The notes: generated by a model from the sequence alone, not told the origin. A stretch of 64,000 bases of DNA from Gammaproteobacteria bacterium 45_16_T64 (GCA_002162955.1 MABD01000012.1:1-64000), one strand, 5' to 3'; shown: positions 10,936 through 20,867, numbered from the stretch's first letter. Made by a program: numbers and translations.

Positions 10936-11082
10936 CTTTCCCTTCGCTGCATTACGTTTAAATCGCTAGAACTGTGTAATATCTTAATGAATCTCTTACT
11001 GGATCTGCAGTGGCATATATGACAATATTCATAGACATACCTGCCACTTATATTTTGCCCAGCCCAGTGAGATTACTCACCA

Positions 11083-12054
11083 ATGCGAAACGTCGTTCTT
11101 TTTGCACTCGAAAATGCTTTTATCTCGACCATATCGGGACCACTGGAGATTTTTTCTAGCACTGGTCTCATGTGGAACTACCTGGCCGGCGAACCCCTTG
11201 ACCTACAATTTCAGGTGACTGTTGCCAGTCTCCATGGCGAGCCCATCAAGACCCGAACAGGCTTGATCGTACAACCAGACACCTCCATTTTTGACATAGA
11301 AGATGCGGACCTTATCCTCGTAACGTCCTGCGGAGAGGACATAGAAGCCGCGCTCACGCACTACCAATCCGCATTGCCCTGGTTGCGGCAACAACATTCT
11401 AACGGAGCAATTCTTGGTTCAATCTGCTCCGGTCTTTCATTGATCGCTGCAACGGGTTTATTGGACGGAAAAAGTGCCACTACACACTGGGGCATGGTCG
11501 ACATTTTCCGAAAGAGATTTCCAGCTATAGATATTAAAGCAGATCAGTTATTCGTTGATGAAGGTGACATCATCACCAGTGGAGGGGGATTCGCGGGAAA
11601 CGATCTCGCTCTATATTTGGTACAAATGTTTTGCGGAAAAGAACAGTCTAAACAATGCGCAAATGCCTTGCTACTTGACACCAACAGAAAATCTCAGAAT
11701 CAATTTTCTGGCATATTGCATCACAGAATGCATCAGGACGATCGAGTTCAGGAAATACAATCCTGGCTTGACTTACACTATCAGGATGAAATCAATTTAG
11801 ATAAGTTGGCTGAAAAATACAGCATGAGTCCGCGTAATTTCAAGCGTCGCTTTAAACTCGCCAGCGGAGCAACACCGCTTGCATACCTGCAAAAATTAAG
11901 GATAGAGGTCGCAAAAAAGTTACTGGAAAGTAGCGACGTTCAAATTAACAACATTGCAGAGACTGTTGGCTACCTAGATGACAGTCATTTCCGAAAAATA
12001 TTCAAGCGCTACACCGCATTAACACCCAGCGACTACCGCAATAAAAATTCCTAG
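11083..12054 (+). CDS. GlxA-family AraC-type transcriptional regulator
   Basis: 323 residues. The N-terminal DJ-1/PfpI-like domain (about 1-190) has the nucleophile-elbow cysteine in GAILGSICSGLSLIAATG followed by TTHWG. The C-terminal AraC helix-turn-helix pair (about 225-320) includes LDKLAEKYSMSPRNFKRRF and IAETVGYLDDSHFRKIFKRY. Proteins of this layout regulate amine or betaine catabolism in many Proteobacteria. It is divergent from the HD-domain/oxidoreductase pair with 147 nt between, which are the likely targets. Confidence 0.9.
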   Translation: MRNVVLFALENAFISTISGPLEIFSSTGLMWNYLAGEPLDLQFQVTVASLHGEPIKTRTGLIVQPDTSIFDIEDADLILVTSCGEDIEAALTHYQSALPWLRQQHSNGAILGSICSGLSLIAATGLLDGKSATTHWGMVDIFRKRFPAIDIKADQLFVDEGDIITSGGGFAGNDLALYLVQMFCGKEQSKQCANALLLDTNRKSQNQFSGILHHRMHQDDRVQEIQSWLDLHYQDEINLDKLAEKYSMSPRNFKRRFKLASGATPLAYLQKLRIEVAKKLLESSDVQINNIAETVGYLDDSHFRKIFKRYTALTPSDYRNKNS

Positions 12055-12065
12055 TATGGTAGAAT

Positions 12066-12545
12066 CTATTGTACGCTGATATGGTAAGTCACAAATTTCC
12101 TACCTAGCATCTTCGTGCTATGGGTCTTAAGCGAATTTTTCTTCAGGAATTTGTATATAGGTCGTGTTTCAAGTAGATGAATAACAACTTCCTTATGGCC
12201 CAGCTCTTTCGCCCACCCCATTAGCTCTTTGAAGATTAGCGATCCAATCCCCCAAAAAGACTCAGAGATGACAATGGCAATTTCATAACCTTCGTTATCT
12301 TTTTGAATACCACACCACCCTGCTAGCGTATCGCATGAGTAAACTGCCCTAACCCTACAGCCCTCCATTTGATTACAGTTAATTTTATCCTCTACCCAGG
12401 CATGAATACTTGTAGAGTCGAACAAGGGATGATGTACAAGGTGATTTCGTACCTGCTCTTTATTAAGTATTGGTAGAAAGTCGTCAGGATTAATATCGCA
12501 AAATTTAACGTAATTTATCGTAGTAGCAAGCATTGATAGCCTCAT
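12066..12545 (-). CDS. GNAT-family N-acetyltransferase
   Basis: 159 residues. The acetyl-CoA-binding motif A is recognisable in AIVISESFWGIGSLIFKEL followed by the helix MGWAKELGHKEVVIHL; LETRPIYKFLKKNSLK is the usual late strand-helix. It ends 11 nt from the end of the GlxA-type gene in convergent orientation. The acceptor substrate cannot be inferred. Confidence 0.7.
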   Translation of the reverse strand: MRLSMLATTINYVKFCDINPDDFLPILNKEQVRNHLVHHPLFDSTSIHAWVEDKINCNQMEGCRVRAVYSCDTLAGWCGIQKDNEGYEIAIVISESFWGIGSLIFKELMGWAKELGHKEVVIHLLETRPIYKFLKKNSLKTHSTKMLGRKFVTYHISVQ

Positions 12546-12608
12546 CCTTGAAATTAGAAGGCAAGTTTATGCTAAAGAGATTACAAAACACAAACGTAAT
12601 GACCAGAA

Positions 12609-12644
12609 TTGAGAATAACGTCCACTCTTAAACGTTATTCTCAA
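12609..12644. terminator. Hairpin downstream of the LRR-like lipoprotein gene
   Basis: TTGAGAATAACG and CGTTATTCTCAA form a perfect 12-bp stem (12609-12620 with 12633-12644), extended by a T-A pair. It lies 18 nt past the lipoprotein stop. The trailing U-run is weak, so it may terminate transcription or stabilise the mRNA end. Confidence 0.6.
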
Positions 12645-12662
12645 CCCATTCAACCTGTTTTG

Positions 12663-14342
12663 TTAACAGTCTTTGTCATTACCAAAACTAACAATATCTG
12701 AATTAACGCCATCTCGTGATTCCACAAGATCATATAACGCTACCGCTTTAGACTCACAGAGATTGAAATTGCCTTTTATGTGAAAACCATCCTGTATGTA
12801 ACCGAGATTATTCAAATCCTCTATTGAGGTTAATACCGAATTTTGTTGGATATTAAGTATACCCTCTATGCGAGTTACTCCCGCTAAACCTGATAAATTC
12901 TCTAGAACATAGTTATGAGTAACGTCGAGGTTCCCTCCAACGAAATCTACCATGCCTAGTGCAGAAAGTGATTGTAGTGATTTATGATATTCAACCATAA
13001 TATTACCAGGGATTTCTGTCAGGTTATTCAAACCCTCTAGATTTGTTAGCATCGGATTGGATCTTATAGTTGCCCCGAAAACTGACGATAGATTTTCTAA
13101 ACTATCTAACGACAGCAACGCCTCATTGCCATCAATCACAAGATCCTCACCAACAGTTAACAACGACTCAAGGCCACTGAGTGAGGTTAATAGATCATTG
13201 TTTCTAATCTCTAGATTTCCACCAACAAACTCTATGTTAGACAAAGCACCAAGCGACTCCAATGAGCTGGAACCGGTAACGCTAAGGCGACCGCCAACAC
13301 TGGAAACGTTTTCGAGCCCCGCCAAGTCAGTCAGCTTTTCATTCCATGCAAACACCGCCGCACCTTCTAGACGTTGAAGACCCTTTAAAGCATCAATAGA
13401 CTCCAAATTTTGATTTGATTGAAAATACAAATCACCACCTAAAACCGTGAGGTTATTAAAGCCCTCTAAGTCAGTAATTTGGTTATTTTTATAGACCATC
13501 AAGTTCCCATCTACACTTAGTAGATTGTTAAGCTTATCAAAAGACGTTAGTCTTTCATTGTGGAATACATTGAGGTTCCCACCTACATGGTTAATGTTTT
13601 CCAAAGCACTTATATCAGTAATCAGATTTTCTTCAGTGCGAATGCCCAATGGAAGAGTATATTTGAGATCCCTATGATCTATTTTGCTGATGGCAATGAC
13701 CTGATTATCTCCGTCTAACAAGCTATTATCCGATTCCTCTGAGGTAAAAGGCATAATACTTAGAGTTCCATTGATACTGGTATAACCTTCGAGCTTATTG
13801 ATGTCTTCTATGCTACCCACAAGAAAATCGCCTTCCCATTCTGGTGGAACCTGGTTTTCGTCCCCTGCATAAATCAGCCAGGACCGACTACTATCTGCAA
13901 ACTTCCATGAACCACCGATAATATGGCGATACACCGTATAGGTAACAAGGTAGTACTGCGAAGGTTGATTCTCCGGTATTGTAAATTCAAAACGGGTGGC
14001 ATTTAGAAATGTAGCGGGAGCATACGCTATACTTTGCCCCGTTCTGGTACCTGCCATAATATTAAACACAGGGTTTGTCAGATAGTTATCAGGCTCATAT
14101 TCATAGACCTCCCATTGAGCACGAACACCTACTTGTAATAACGTTTCATTGTAGGGGCTATATACGGGGCCAAATGCACTAAACGCCAACGATTCACCAT
14201 CGCTTGCGTATATAACAGATGAATTTGAAGGCGAGTGACTGTTAATATCTACCTTTACACTTGCGCCGCATGCAGACAGAAGAAGCACTAAACCGACTGC
14301 AAACGCCTGCTTTAGGTGCCAAAATTTTATCATAACGCTCAT
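12663..14342 (-). CDS. Leucine-rich/receptor-L-domain-like surface lipoprotein
   Basis: About 559 residues. I choose the ATG at 14342 because AAGGATT lies just upstream and because it gives a lipoprotein signal ending LLLSACGAS; the open frame extends farther up to 14468 without a better signal. After a beta-rich N-terminal part (to about 170) with tryptophan/tyrosine-rich segments, the rest is at least a dozen ~23-residue repeats of the kind GNLxVxxNxxLTSLxGLxNL, as in receptor-L and bacterial LRR proteins. Such repeats form solenoids used for adhesion or protein binding at the cell surface. No pathway is evident from the neighbours. Confidence 0.82.
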   Translation of the reverse strand: MSVMIKFWHLKQAFAVGLVLLLSACGASVKVDINSHSPSNSSVIYASDGESLAFSAFGPVYSPYNETLLQVGVRAQWEVYEYEPDNYLTNPVFNIMAGTRTGQSIAYAPATFLNATRFEFTIPENQPSQYYLVTYTVYRHIIGGSWKFADSSRSWLIYAGDENQVPPEWEGDFLVGSIEDINKLEGYTSINGTLSIMPFTSEESDNSLLDGDNQVIAISKIDHRDLKYTLPLGIRTEENLITDISALENINHVGGNLNVFHNERLTSFDKLNNLLSVDGNLMVYKNNQITDLEGFNNLTVLGGDLYFQSNQNLESIDALKGLQRLEGAAVFAWNEKLTDLAGLENVSSVGGRLSVTGSSSLESLGALSNIEFVGGNLEIRNNDLLTSLSGLESLLTVGEDLVIDGNEALLSLDSLENLSSVFGATIRSNPMLTNLEGLNNLTEIPGNIMVEYHKSLQSLSALGMVDFVGGNLDVTHNYVLENLSGLAGVTRIEGILNIQQNSVLTSIEDLNNLGYIQDGFHIKGNFNLCESKAVALYDLVESRDGVNSDIVSFGNDKDC

Positions 14343-14502
14343 AATACTAATCCTTAGCTCAAAATTTCCAATAGGAGTTATTCCGAAAATATATCCTTCG
14401 TATTTTTTCGGGCGGCAACTATATCGTTTTGATAAAGGATACTCTACTGCGAATAAGAGGAATGACAAAAACTGTGAACCGATGCATAACGGGGATCAAC
14501 TG

Positions 14503-14524
14503 GACCGCCCGATTAGGGGCGGTC
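14503..14524. terminator. GC-rich hairpin after the orphan binding-protein gene
   Basis: GACCGCCC and GGGCGGTC form a perfect 8-bp stem with a 6-nt loop, nine nt beyond the stop codon of the gene at 14533-15183. It lacks a T-run on either strand. Confidence 0.5.
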
Positions 14525-14532
14525 TTAACCCT

Positions 14533-15183
14533 TCATATTGAGCTATTAAAGGTTGAAATGAACTCTTTTGACGCCCCCTTGCAAACCAAAGAGTCTGGGT
14601 GGATAGCGATCGGATTTGCTTTATCGTGGGGGTAAGCAGGCACATTGAGTTTTTCAAACGCAATATATGCATCTGGTACATAGGCGATAAAGGCATCGAT
14701 TCTACCCGAGTCCAATTTCTTAATATTAGTACCAATCTCAGAAACCAACTTTGCTTCTATCCCAGAGTTATCAAAGGTTTTTCCGTAGGGCATCCCTATA
14801 CGAGCCCCTACTTTCTTACCCTTAAGGGAGTCCAGTGAACTCAATACAGCCTTCCCTTGTCCTGTGAAAATGTAAACCTTAGCGGTATCCATGGGCTTTG
14901 TTACCACTACTTCGTCGCCATAATCGTAAAATTCAGGATTATTATTCGCCGGACTTAAGCAGCAATTGGTGCACTTAGTAAATTCGGCCTCCGCTCTTGC
15001 TGGGGGTAAAATAACAATCTTTGCTTTTCCACTATTAACTACAGATTTAGTAATCACCTCATCATAGGCACCTTTGCCGTCTTTTTGATGTAATCCAGGA
15101 ATATCCAATGCAATAACCTTAACTTCCGCGTTAGCTGAGCATACGAACATAAACGTAAGCATAAACAATACTGTATTTTTCAT
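14533..15183 (-). CDS. Orphan periplasmic binding-protein-like protein
   Basis: 216 residues with a clear signal peptide (about 1-19, ending CSANA). The body resembles family-3 solute-binding proteins: PPARAEAEF, KVYIFTGQGKAVLSSLDSLKGKKVGARIGMPYGKTFD and KLDSGRIDAFIAYVPDAYIAFEKL are the usual lobe transitions. It is short for the family and contains an unusual CTNCC cluster near residue 74-78. It has no transporter partner and is divergent from a response-regulator/CheX gene pair, so a sensory role is plausible. Ligand unknown. Confidence 0.65.
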   Translation of the reverse strand: MKNTVLFMLTFMFVCSANAEVKVIALDIPGLHQKDGKGAYDEVITKSVVNSGKAKIVILPPARAEAEFTKCTNCCLSPANNNPEFYDYGDEVVVTKPMDTAKVYIFTGQGKAVLSSLDSLKGKKVGARIGMPYGKTFDNSGIEAKLVSEIGTNIKKLDSGRIDAFIAYVPDAYIAFEKLNVPAYPHDKANPIAIHPDSLVCKGASKEFISTFNSSI

Positions 15184-15403
15184 ATTTATCAGGCTCTTAT
15201 TTGATCAAGAATCCTTTGACGATAGCTCAGTCTAGTAAAAGCTCCAGTCTATATCGATAAATTGAGTCCAAGAGTCGTACTCAATAATCCGCCTAATTAA
15301 TAACCCCATCAATGACTTAACCTTACTGATGTCTTCTATGGAAAATAATGAATCATCATATAAGCTTAATAGAAGGCTACGCAAAACCCTGGAGTATGTA
15401 GAC

Positions 15404-15769
15404 ATGCCACCTATCAGAATACTGATTGTAGATGATGCTCTTTCACAGCGATTCGTGATTAAAGAAATCATCTCTGGTTACGATGATATCGAAATTGCCG
15501 GAGAGGCTGAAGACGGTGCTAAAGCAATTGAGCAATTTGAGCTATTACAACCCGACATAGTATTGCTCGACCTCGTTATGCCTGTGTTGGGAGGCAAAGC
15601 TGCACTAGAAAAAATACTCGAACTCAATAGCAAGGCGAAAGTCGTTATCGCCTCCTCTTTGGGTGGAGAAGAAGATATCGAAGAGTGCCTTCGTACTGGA
15701 GCGATTGCTTTTGTACAAAAACCTTATGACCAAGAAGACTTAATACGTGCGATACGGCTCGCCAACTGA
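15404..15769 (+). CDS. Single-domain CheY-like response regulator
   Basis: 121 residues when started at the ATG at 15404 (MPPIRILIVDDA), preceded by CTGGAG; the frame is open upstream to 15329 but that extension is not receiver-like. The acidic pocket (VDD), phospho-acceptor D in DIVLLDLVMP and K in FVQKPYD are all present, and no output domain follows. It is followed 43 nt later by a CheX-domain protein, which could be its phosphatase. No kinase is adjacent. Confidence 0.88.
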   Translation: MPPIRILIVDDALSQRFVIKEIISGYDDIEIAGEAEDGAKAIEQFELLQPDIVLLDLVMPVLGGKAALEKILELNSKAKVVIASSLGGEEDIEECLRTGAIAFVQKPYDQEDLIRAIRLAN

Positions 15770-15812
15770 AACATAATGTCTAACCCAATCCAATAACCAA
15801 GCAGCGATTCCT

Positions 15813-16658
15813 ATGAATACTAAATTTTTTGGTCAATATCTCCTCGAAAAAGGCTTGATTAATCGCGAGCAGTTACTCAGCGCCCTTGACGCACAAAGAA
15901 AGTCATCGCCATTACTAGGGGACATTGCGATCGAGATGGGTTGGATAAATAGCAAGCAAGCAGAGAAAATCAATACTGAGCAGCGAAGGCTAGATGAACG
16001 GTTCGGTAAAATTGCCGTAAATCTATCACTACTCACCGACGACCAAATCGATACACTTCTTGAGGCTCAGCAGTCTCGACGTAAATACTTTGGAGAGATA
16101 TTAATAGATCTTGGATACATTTCTTCCCAGGTTGTTAACGAGCAGCTCTACGAACATAAACAAGAAGCATCAAATCTCGGTGAGAAAATCGATATTTCAT
16201 TGAAGGGATCGGGCTTAGATAAACAAACCCGTGTTGTCTGCGACGTATTTTCTCGCTTTTACCCACGAATGATGAAGATTGCGACATCGATAATCGATAT
16301 CAATCCGACGCTACCTATCGAAAAAACCGGGCAACTGTTTTGGGCGCAAAAGATTAAAGGCAACAAAGACTACTATTTGATATTCGGAATCGACGCAGAG
16401 CATGCCTGCTATATTGCATCTAAATTCTTAAAATTCGACATGACAGAATTAAATGAGCTTTCAATTGATGCGGTGTGTGAATTTATGAACACCTTCATGG
16501 GGCATGTATACAGTAAACTTGACGAAAATACACAGCCTGAAGTACACCCACCAAAACACATCGGTGACCAACTCAACATGTCGCTAACACCGTGCACAAC
16601 AATCTATCTCGATAGTGGTCAACACCAGATGTCCGTCAGTCTTGGGGTGGTAAATTAG
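15813..16658 (+). CDS. CheX-domain protein with helical N-terminal repeats
   Basis: 281 residues. The first ~125 residues consist of repeated helical units with GExxIDLGYIS-like ends (FGQYLLEKGLINREQLLSAL, LLGDIAIEMGWINSKQAEKI, YFGEILIDLGYISSQVVNEQ), resembling the MshEN/type II secretion ATPase N-terminal domain family that can bind cyclic di-GMP. The C-terminal ~150 residues match CheX-like phosphatase domains: MMKIATSI, FDMTELNELSIDAVCEFMN and GDQLNMSLTP. CheX dephosphorylates CheY-type proteins; the upstream single-domain regulator is the natural partner. Cyclic di-GMP binding by the N-terminal part is only inferred. Confidence 0.78.
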   Translation: MNTKFFGQYLLEKGLINREQLLSALDAQRKSSPLLGDIAIEMGWINSKQAEKINTEQRRLDERFGKIAVNLSLLTDDQIDTLLEAQQSRRKYFGEILIDLGYISSQVVNEQLYEHKQEASNLGEKIDISLKGSGLDKQTRVVCDVFSRFYPRMMKIATSIIDINPTLPIEKTGQLFWAQKIKGNKDYYLIFGIDAEHACYIASKFLKFDMTELNELSIDAVCEFMNTFMGHVYSKLDENTQPEVHPPKHIGDQLNMSLTPCTTIYLDSGQHQMSVSLGVVN

Positions 16659-16724
16659 CCACTTCCCTGTTCATTTCGTTAGTCCATTGTTTATACTGGT
16701 AACCCCATAACCAGTATTCAGCAC

Positions 16725-17741
16725 ATGACAAAGAAACAATCGACAAATCCACAATGGGTTATGCCCGCGAAGCAAGCCAAGAACACACTCCAAATAGGCG
16801 AGCGCCTAGGTGTGCCTGAAGCTGAAATTATTGAACAATGCGGCATAGATAGATCATGGTTCGATATTCCAGATTACCAAATGCCTGTAGCGCCTTTCTA
16901 TCAGCTTAATCATGAAATCGCGCTAGCGTCAGGTTATCCTGATTTAGGGATTTTGGTGGGTCGGGCGACCTATCTCAATATCGGCCACCTTCTTCTATAC
17001 CTATCGAGTATCTGTGATTCACTTCGGCAATGGTTAAACATGATGCCTAACGTGTTAGAAATGTACGGTGATCTTGGGAAAGCGGTTATCGTGCGTGAGC
17101 ACGGCACATTACGAAGTGAATGGTGCCCCACAGCCCCTGTTGATATCAGTAACCGCTATACAATCGACATGGTCCTAAGCACAGCCAATTCAATATTAAC
17201 ATCCATCTGTCTTCACCCCATCACCATTACCAAAGCACAATTTACCTACCCAGAACCAAAAGACCTCAGAATATTAACGCAGTCCTTTGGAGGCAATTTA
17301 ATCTTCGATCAACCTTTCAGTGCACTCTACTTTGACATTGCCTCATTAGATTATCCGTTAATAGAATCTATCAACGATACGACCACAACACCCCAGAATC
17401 CATGGCAACAGTATGTGGATACCGTGGTTGGAGACGACTTTCTTAAATCATTGCGTCAGTCTATTGCCTACGCTCTACCCACAGGTGATATGACCATAGA
17501 CATGATCGCCAATGAACTTCAAGTCTCTCGAAGAACGCTACAGAGGAGACTTTCAGATAGGGGCACTAATTTTCTACAGGAAGTGCAAGAGCTCCGTTCC
17601 CAAATGGCCCTACGCTTCCTCGCTGATCGCCAGCTAGGTATTACCAATATTGCATTTCTACTAGGCTATGCTGATTCATCAACTTTCTCATCCGCGTTTA
17701 AAAGCTGGCATGGTTGTGCTCCTTCCGAGTACCGCCGCTAG
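16725..17741 (+). CDS. AraC-family regulator with arabinose-binding-like N-terminal domain
   Basis: 338 residues. The N-terminal ~210 residues follow the PF12625-type pattern of OruR/ArgR-like AraC regulators, and the C-terminal HTH pair includes IDMIANELQVSRRTLQRRLSDRG and ITNIAFLLGYADSSTFSSAFKSWHG. It lies 126 nt upstream of an acyl-CoA dehydrogenase gene on the same strand, and regulators of this family often control fatty-acid or alkane genes. Target and effector are inferred only. Confidence 0.88.
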   Translation: MTKKQSTNPQWVMPAKQAKNTLQIGERLGVPEAEIIEQCGIDRSWFDIPDYQMPVAPFYQLNHEIALASGYPDLGILVGRATYLNIGHLLLYLSSICDSLRQWLNMMPNVLEMYGDLGKAVIVREHGTLRSEWCPTAPVDISNRYTIDMVLSTANSILTSICLHPITITKAQFTYPEPKDLRILTQSFGGNLIFDQPFSALYFDIASLDYPLIESINDTTTTPQNPWQQYVDTVVGDDFLKSLRQSIAYALPTGDMTIDMIANELQVSRRTLQRRLSDRGTNFLQEVQELRSQMALRFLADRQLGITNIAFLLGYADSSTFSSAFKSWHGCAPSEYRR

Positions 17742-17804
17742 TATGGCACCAAAACTAGGATCTTTGGCACAAGAACCAATGCAGCTATCTATAGAGAGTT
17801 CTAT

Positions 17805-17820
17805 CATCGTTTTAACGATG
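17805..17820. repeat. Inverted repeat before the acyl-CoA dehydrogenase gene
   Basis: CATCGTT-TT-AACGATG: two perfect 7-nt arms, 47 nt before the dehydrogenase start. Too short and without a T-run for a convincing terminator; an operator is possible. Confidence 0.45.
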
Positions 17821-17867
17821 CAACCATGCTAAGGCTTGACCTTTAACCAATAGAGAAGGATGACTCC

Positions 17868-19043
17868 ATGTCTTTGGACTTTGATAGCGCGCGACTCCAC
17901 AACCCGAACCTTACTGCCGACCATGAAAGCTGGAGAGGCCAGCTACGAAAATTTCTAGATCGAGAAGTCGCACCGTTCTTAGAAGAATGGGACGAGAATA
18001 GAAAAATCCCTGATGAGTTATGGGCCAAAGCCGCGGATATCGGATTGCTGCAAGTTGGTTACCCGGAAGCATACGGCGGAGTATCAGAAGGTATTGATCA
18101 ACATTACGTAAATATCACTGGCGAAGAGTTAGGCCGCATTGGCTCCGCCGGAGGAATAGCAAGTACGCTGCTAATCCACGGAATAGGATTGCCCCCCGTT
18201 GTTAATTTCAGCAGAGAGGAGATAAAGGAGCTTGTTGTCCCAGCAGTACTATCTGGAGAGAAACGGATTTCACTCGGAATCACAGAACCATCTGGGGGGT
18301 CTGATGTAGCAAACATCCAAACAACGGCCAAAAAGGACGGTGATTTTTATATTGTTAATGGAAGCAAAACCTTTATTTCGGGTGGTATGGGTGCGAACTG
18401 GGTAAGCACTGCAGTAAGAACAGGCGGAGAAGGTGCCGCTGGTGTATCCATGCTATTAATACCCATGGATCTGGACGGTGTATCGAGAACCCCTATCAAG
18501 AATAAACAGGGTTGGCTCTGCTCTGACACGGCTACATTATATTTTGATCAAGTTAAGGTGCCAGCTAAATACCTTATCGGAAAGGAAGGCCAGGGCTTTC
18601 GCGTTATTATGAACAACTTCAACAGCGAACGTCTAGCAATGGTTGTTTCTATGGAAGCTTCATCTCGATGCTGCCTAGAGGAAGCAGTAAATTGGGCTCG
18701 GGAACGTAAAACATTTGGGAAGCCACTGTCAGAACATCAAGTTATTCGTCACAAGATAGCAACGATGAAACAGCGAATTAACGCCACTCAAAGTTATTTA
18801 CTTCACCTCACCCAGGCTTATATTGAAAACCGAATCCACCCAGGAGACCTTGCGATGCTAAAAGTCCAGGCAAGCGAGACAATGGAATTCTGCGCCCGTG
18901 AAGCCAGTCAGATTTTAGGTGGCGCAAGTTATCTTAGAGGAAGCAATGTAGAGCGAATTTATCGCGAAGTTCGCGTTAACGCCATTGGCGGTGGCTCAGA
19001 AGAAATAATGCGCGACCTAGCTGCCAGTCAATATCAGCTTTAA
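17868..19043 (+). CDS. Acyl-CoA dehydrogenase
   Basis: 391 residues, normal length. FAD-binding and substrate segments are present: LGITEPSGGSDVANIQTTA, FISGGMGANW, and EREFGKPL-type motif (ERKTFGKPLSEHQVIRHKI). Near the C-terminus it reads NAIGGGSEEIMRDL where medium-chain enzymes have the catalytic YEG glutamate; this pattern occurs in long-chain/isovaleryl-type enzymes whose catalytic base lies elsewhere. It introduces the 2,3 double bond in beta-oxidation with electrons going to ETF. A good GAAGGATGA ribosome-binding site precedes the ATG. Confidence 0.92.
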   Translation: MSLDFDSARLHNPNLTADHESWRGQLRKFLDREVAPFLEEWDENRKIPDELWAKAADIGLLQVGYPEAYGGVSEGIDQHYVNITGEELGRIGSAGGIASTLLIHGIGLPPVVNFSREEIKELVVPAVLSGEKRISLGITEPSGGSDVANIQTTAKKDGDFYIVNGSKTFISGGMGANWVSTAVRTGGEGAAGVSMLLIPMDLDGVSRTPIKNKQGWLCSDTATLYFDQVKVPAKYLIGKEGQGFRVIMNNFNSERLAMVVSMEASSRCCLEEAVNWARERKTFGKPLSEHQVIRHKIATMKQRINATQSYLLHLTQAYIENRIHPGDLAMLKVQASETMEFCAREASQILGGASYLRGSNVERIYREVRVNAIGGGSEEIMRDLAASQYQL

Positions 19044-19219
19044 TCACATCGCCTAGCAGCCTGTCAACCCCCATAATGGATGTTTTAGGGGGTGCCAGGC
19101 AACACCTATACTTCCCTCAAGCTTGCAAGCTTTCCTAAGCGAATCACCAACTGTCGCGTACAGGGAAGTCGATACGTTATACTGGCGCCAAACAACTGGC
19201 TGCCAAAGGGATAACGCAC

Positions 19220-20224
19220 TTGCTAGAACACGACAAGGAATTACATAAAACCATAGAAAAAATATACTCATCGGTACCTGGCTGTTTACCTGGTGAGCAT
19301 TGGCAGTCAATGTTTGCTATTGTCGACCAATTTATTCCCATAAGAGGGGCTTGGATGGGCCATAGTGAATGGTGGCTACATGAGGATTATCGCGAAGGTT
19401 ATCAAGAATTTTACAAAATGCCTGATGACTTCGCGGCTTCTTATTTTTCAATGTCCACTGAAGATGAGGGTAACAGTGGTGATCCTCTGGTTATTAAGGC
19501 CCTAATGGCATCTGACAATAACACGTTGCGTTTAAGTGAGGTCTTGCCCGACCGAGATATACGGATGTCGACGGATGCTTATCTACAATGGGGTAAACAC
19601 TATGCCATTGGTGACGCAATAATGTTTCACGATGAATTTAGCGGCACTAAAGCGTCCGTGTTTATCGCATTCTATCGGCGGGAAATAGAAAATGATTTCA
19701 ATAGCCACGAGCATCAACAATTATTGATACTTAAGCAGCACATGATGGCAGCCCATCGATTACTTTTACAGGATATATCTAGACGCTTCGACGCCGATAA
19801 AACCGAAGGTTACCTAATGCTCGTTGATGCCCTTGGACTTGTCTATCACATGGAAGATACCATAGAGAAATGGCTTAGATCCATGGACCTGTCATTTACG
19901 GGAAAGCACCTACCCCAGGGACTCCTCGACGCTATCACACAACGCCTTACATCTTGGCGTCATCTGACAATCAGCACCGAAATGATTGGGACTAAAGGTT
20001 TCTTGTTGGTTAAACTTCAAAAAAATGCTTTCTCCGATACTGACTCACTAACACAAATGGAAAACAAGGTAGCGGATTTATTAGGTCAGGGATGTACGAT
20101 CAAACAAGTTGCTAACGAAATGAATATCGCAGTATCAACCGCGTCAAGTCATTCTAAAAAAGTCTATTCGAAACTCGGCGTCTCGGGTAAACACGCATTA
20201 GTAGAGCTCTATCGAAACTTATAA
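19220..20224 (+). CDS. LuxR-type HTH transcriptional regulator
   Basis: 334 residues. The C-terminal ~65 residues form a LuxR/GerE helix-turn-helix (VADLLGQGCTIKQVANEMNI, TASSHSKKVYSKLGVSGKHA). The first ~260 residues are not a recognised receiver or autoinducer domain but could be a GAF/PAS-like sensor. The start is TTG at 19220 with AAAGGGAT upstream; the next ATG is far inside (residue ~30). It lies 16 nt before a NarL-type response-regulator gene, so the two are probably cotranscribed. Confidence 0.8.
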   Translation: MLEHDKELHKTIEKIYSSVPGCLPGEHWQSMFAIVDQFIPIRGAWMGHSEWWLHEDYREGYQEFYKMPDDFAASYFSMSTEDEGNSGDPLVIKALMASDNNTLRLSEVLPDRDIRMSTDAYLQWGKHYAIGDAIMFHDEFSGTKASVFIAFYRREIENDFNSHEHQQLLILKQHMMAAHRLLLQDISRRFDADKTEGYLMLVDALGLVYHMEDTIEKWLRSMDLSFTGKHLPQGLLDAITQRLTSWRHLTISTEMIGTKGFLLVKLQKNAFSDTDSLTQMENKVADLLGQGCTIKQVANEMNIAVSTASSHSKKVYSKLGVSGKHALVELYRNL

Positions 20225-20240
20225 CAGGGTCACGAAAGAT

Positions 20241-20867
20241 ATGGATACCATTCTCGTGCTAGACGATCATGCATTGTTCGCGCAAAGCCTTTCTCATCTA
20301 CTGTCTACGCGACTCAGGGCAACCAATGTACATGACTTCCAGAATATCAAAGGAGCATTAAGGTGGATTCATGCAAACACAACCCCTACTCTCGTCGTTC
20401 TAGACATACATATGGGCAGGGAATCAGGGTTACTCTTTCTTAGAAAAATAAAGCACATGGACTTCCCTCCTCCTGTGCTAATCATCTCCTCTGATAGTGA
20501 CCCTAGAAAAATTTCTAGCTATATAGATAATGGCGCAAGCGGGTTTGTAAGCAAGAATGAGGATGTCGACATACTTCAACATGCCGTTCAGAGCATCATT
20601 GACAATGGTGTTTATTTTTCAGAAGACATCCGTCTTAAAATTAAGGAATTTCAAAATACACACAGTGCCCCCGCAAATAACCTATCAGAGCAGCATAGGC
20701 GTATCTTATGGCACCTACAACAAGGGCTGGGAAACAAAGAAATTGGAACTCGCCTAAATATAAGTGAGCATACGATAAAGTATCATCTTGCTAACTTATA
20801 CAGACAACTCGGTGCTAAGAATCGAACGGAGTGTTTAATGCAGGCCAACAAGCAAGGGTTACTCTAG
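20241..20867 (+). CDS. NarL/LuxR-type response regulator
   Basis: 208 residues: receiver domain (about 1-120) with LDDH acidic pair and phospho-acceptor D in LVVLDIHMGRESG, then a LuxR helix-turn-helix (LQQGLGNKEIGTRLNISEHT, IKYHLANLYRQLGAKNR). It converges with, and overlaps by 9 nt, the histidine kinase gene on the other strand, its probable partner. Confidence 0.92.
   Translation: MDTILVLDDHALFAQSLSHLLSTRLRATNVHDFQNIKGALRWIHANTTPTLVVLDIHMGRESGLLFLRKIKHMDFPPPVLIISSDSDPRKISSYIDNGASGFVSKNEDVDILQHAVQSIIDNGVYFSEDIRLKIKEFQNTHSAPANNLSEQHRRILWHLQQGLGNKEIGTRLNISEHTIKYHLANLYRQLGAKNRTECLMQANKQGLL

Noticed and set aside
15232-15471. 79-codon frame on the minus strand across the response-regulator start
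   Set aside because: Overlaps the receiver coding region on the other strand and lacks family features.
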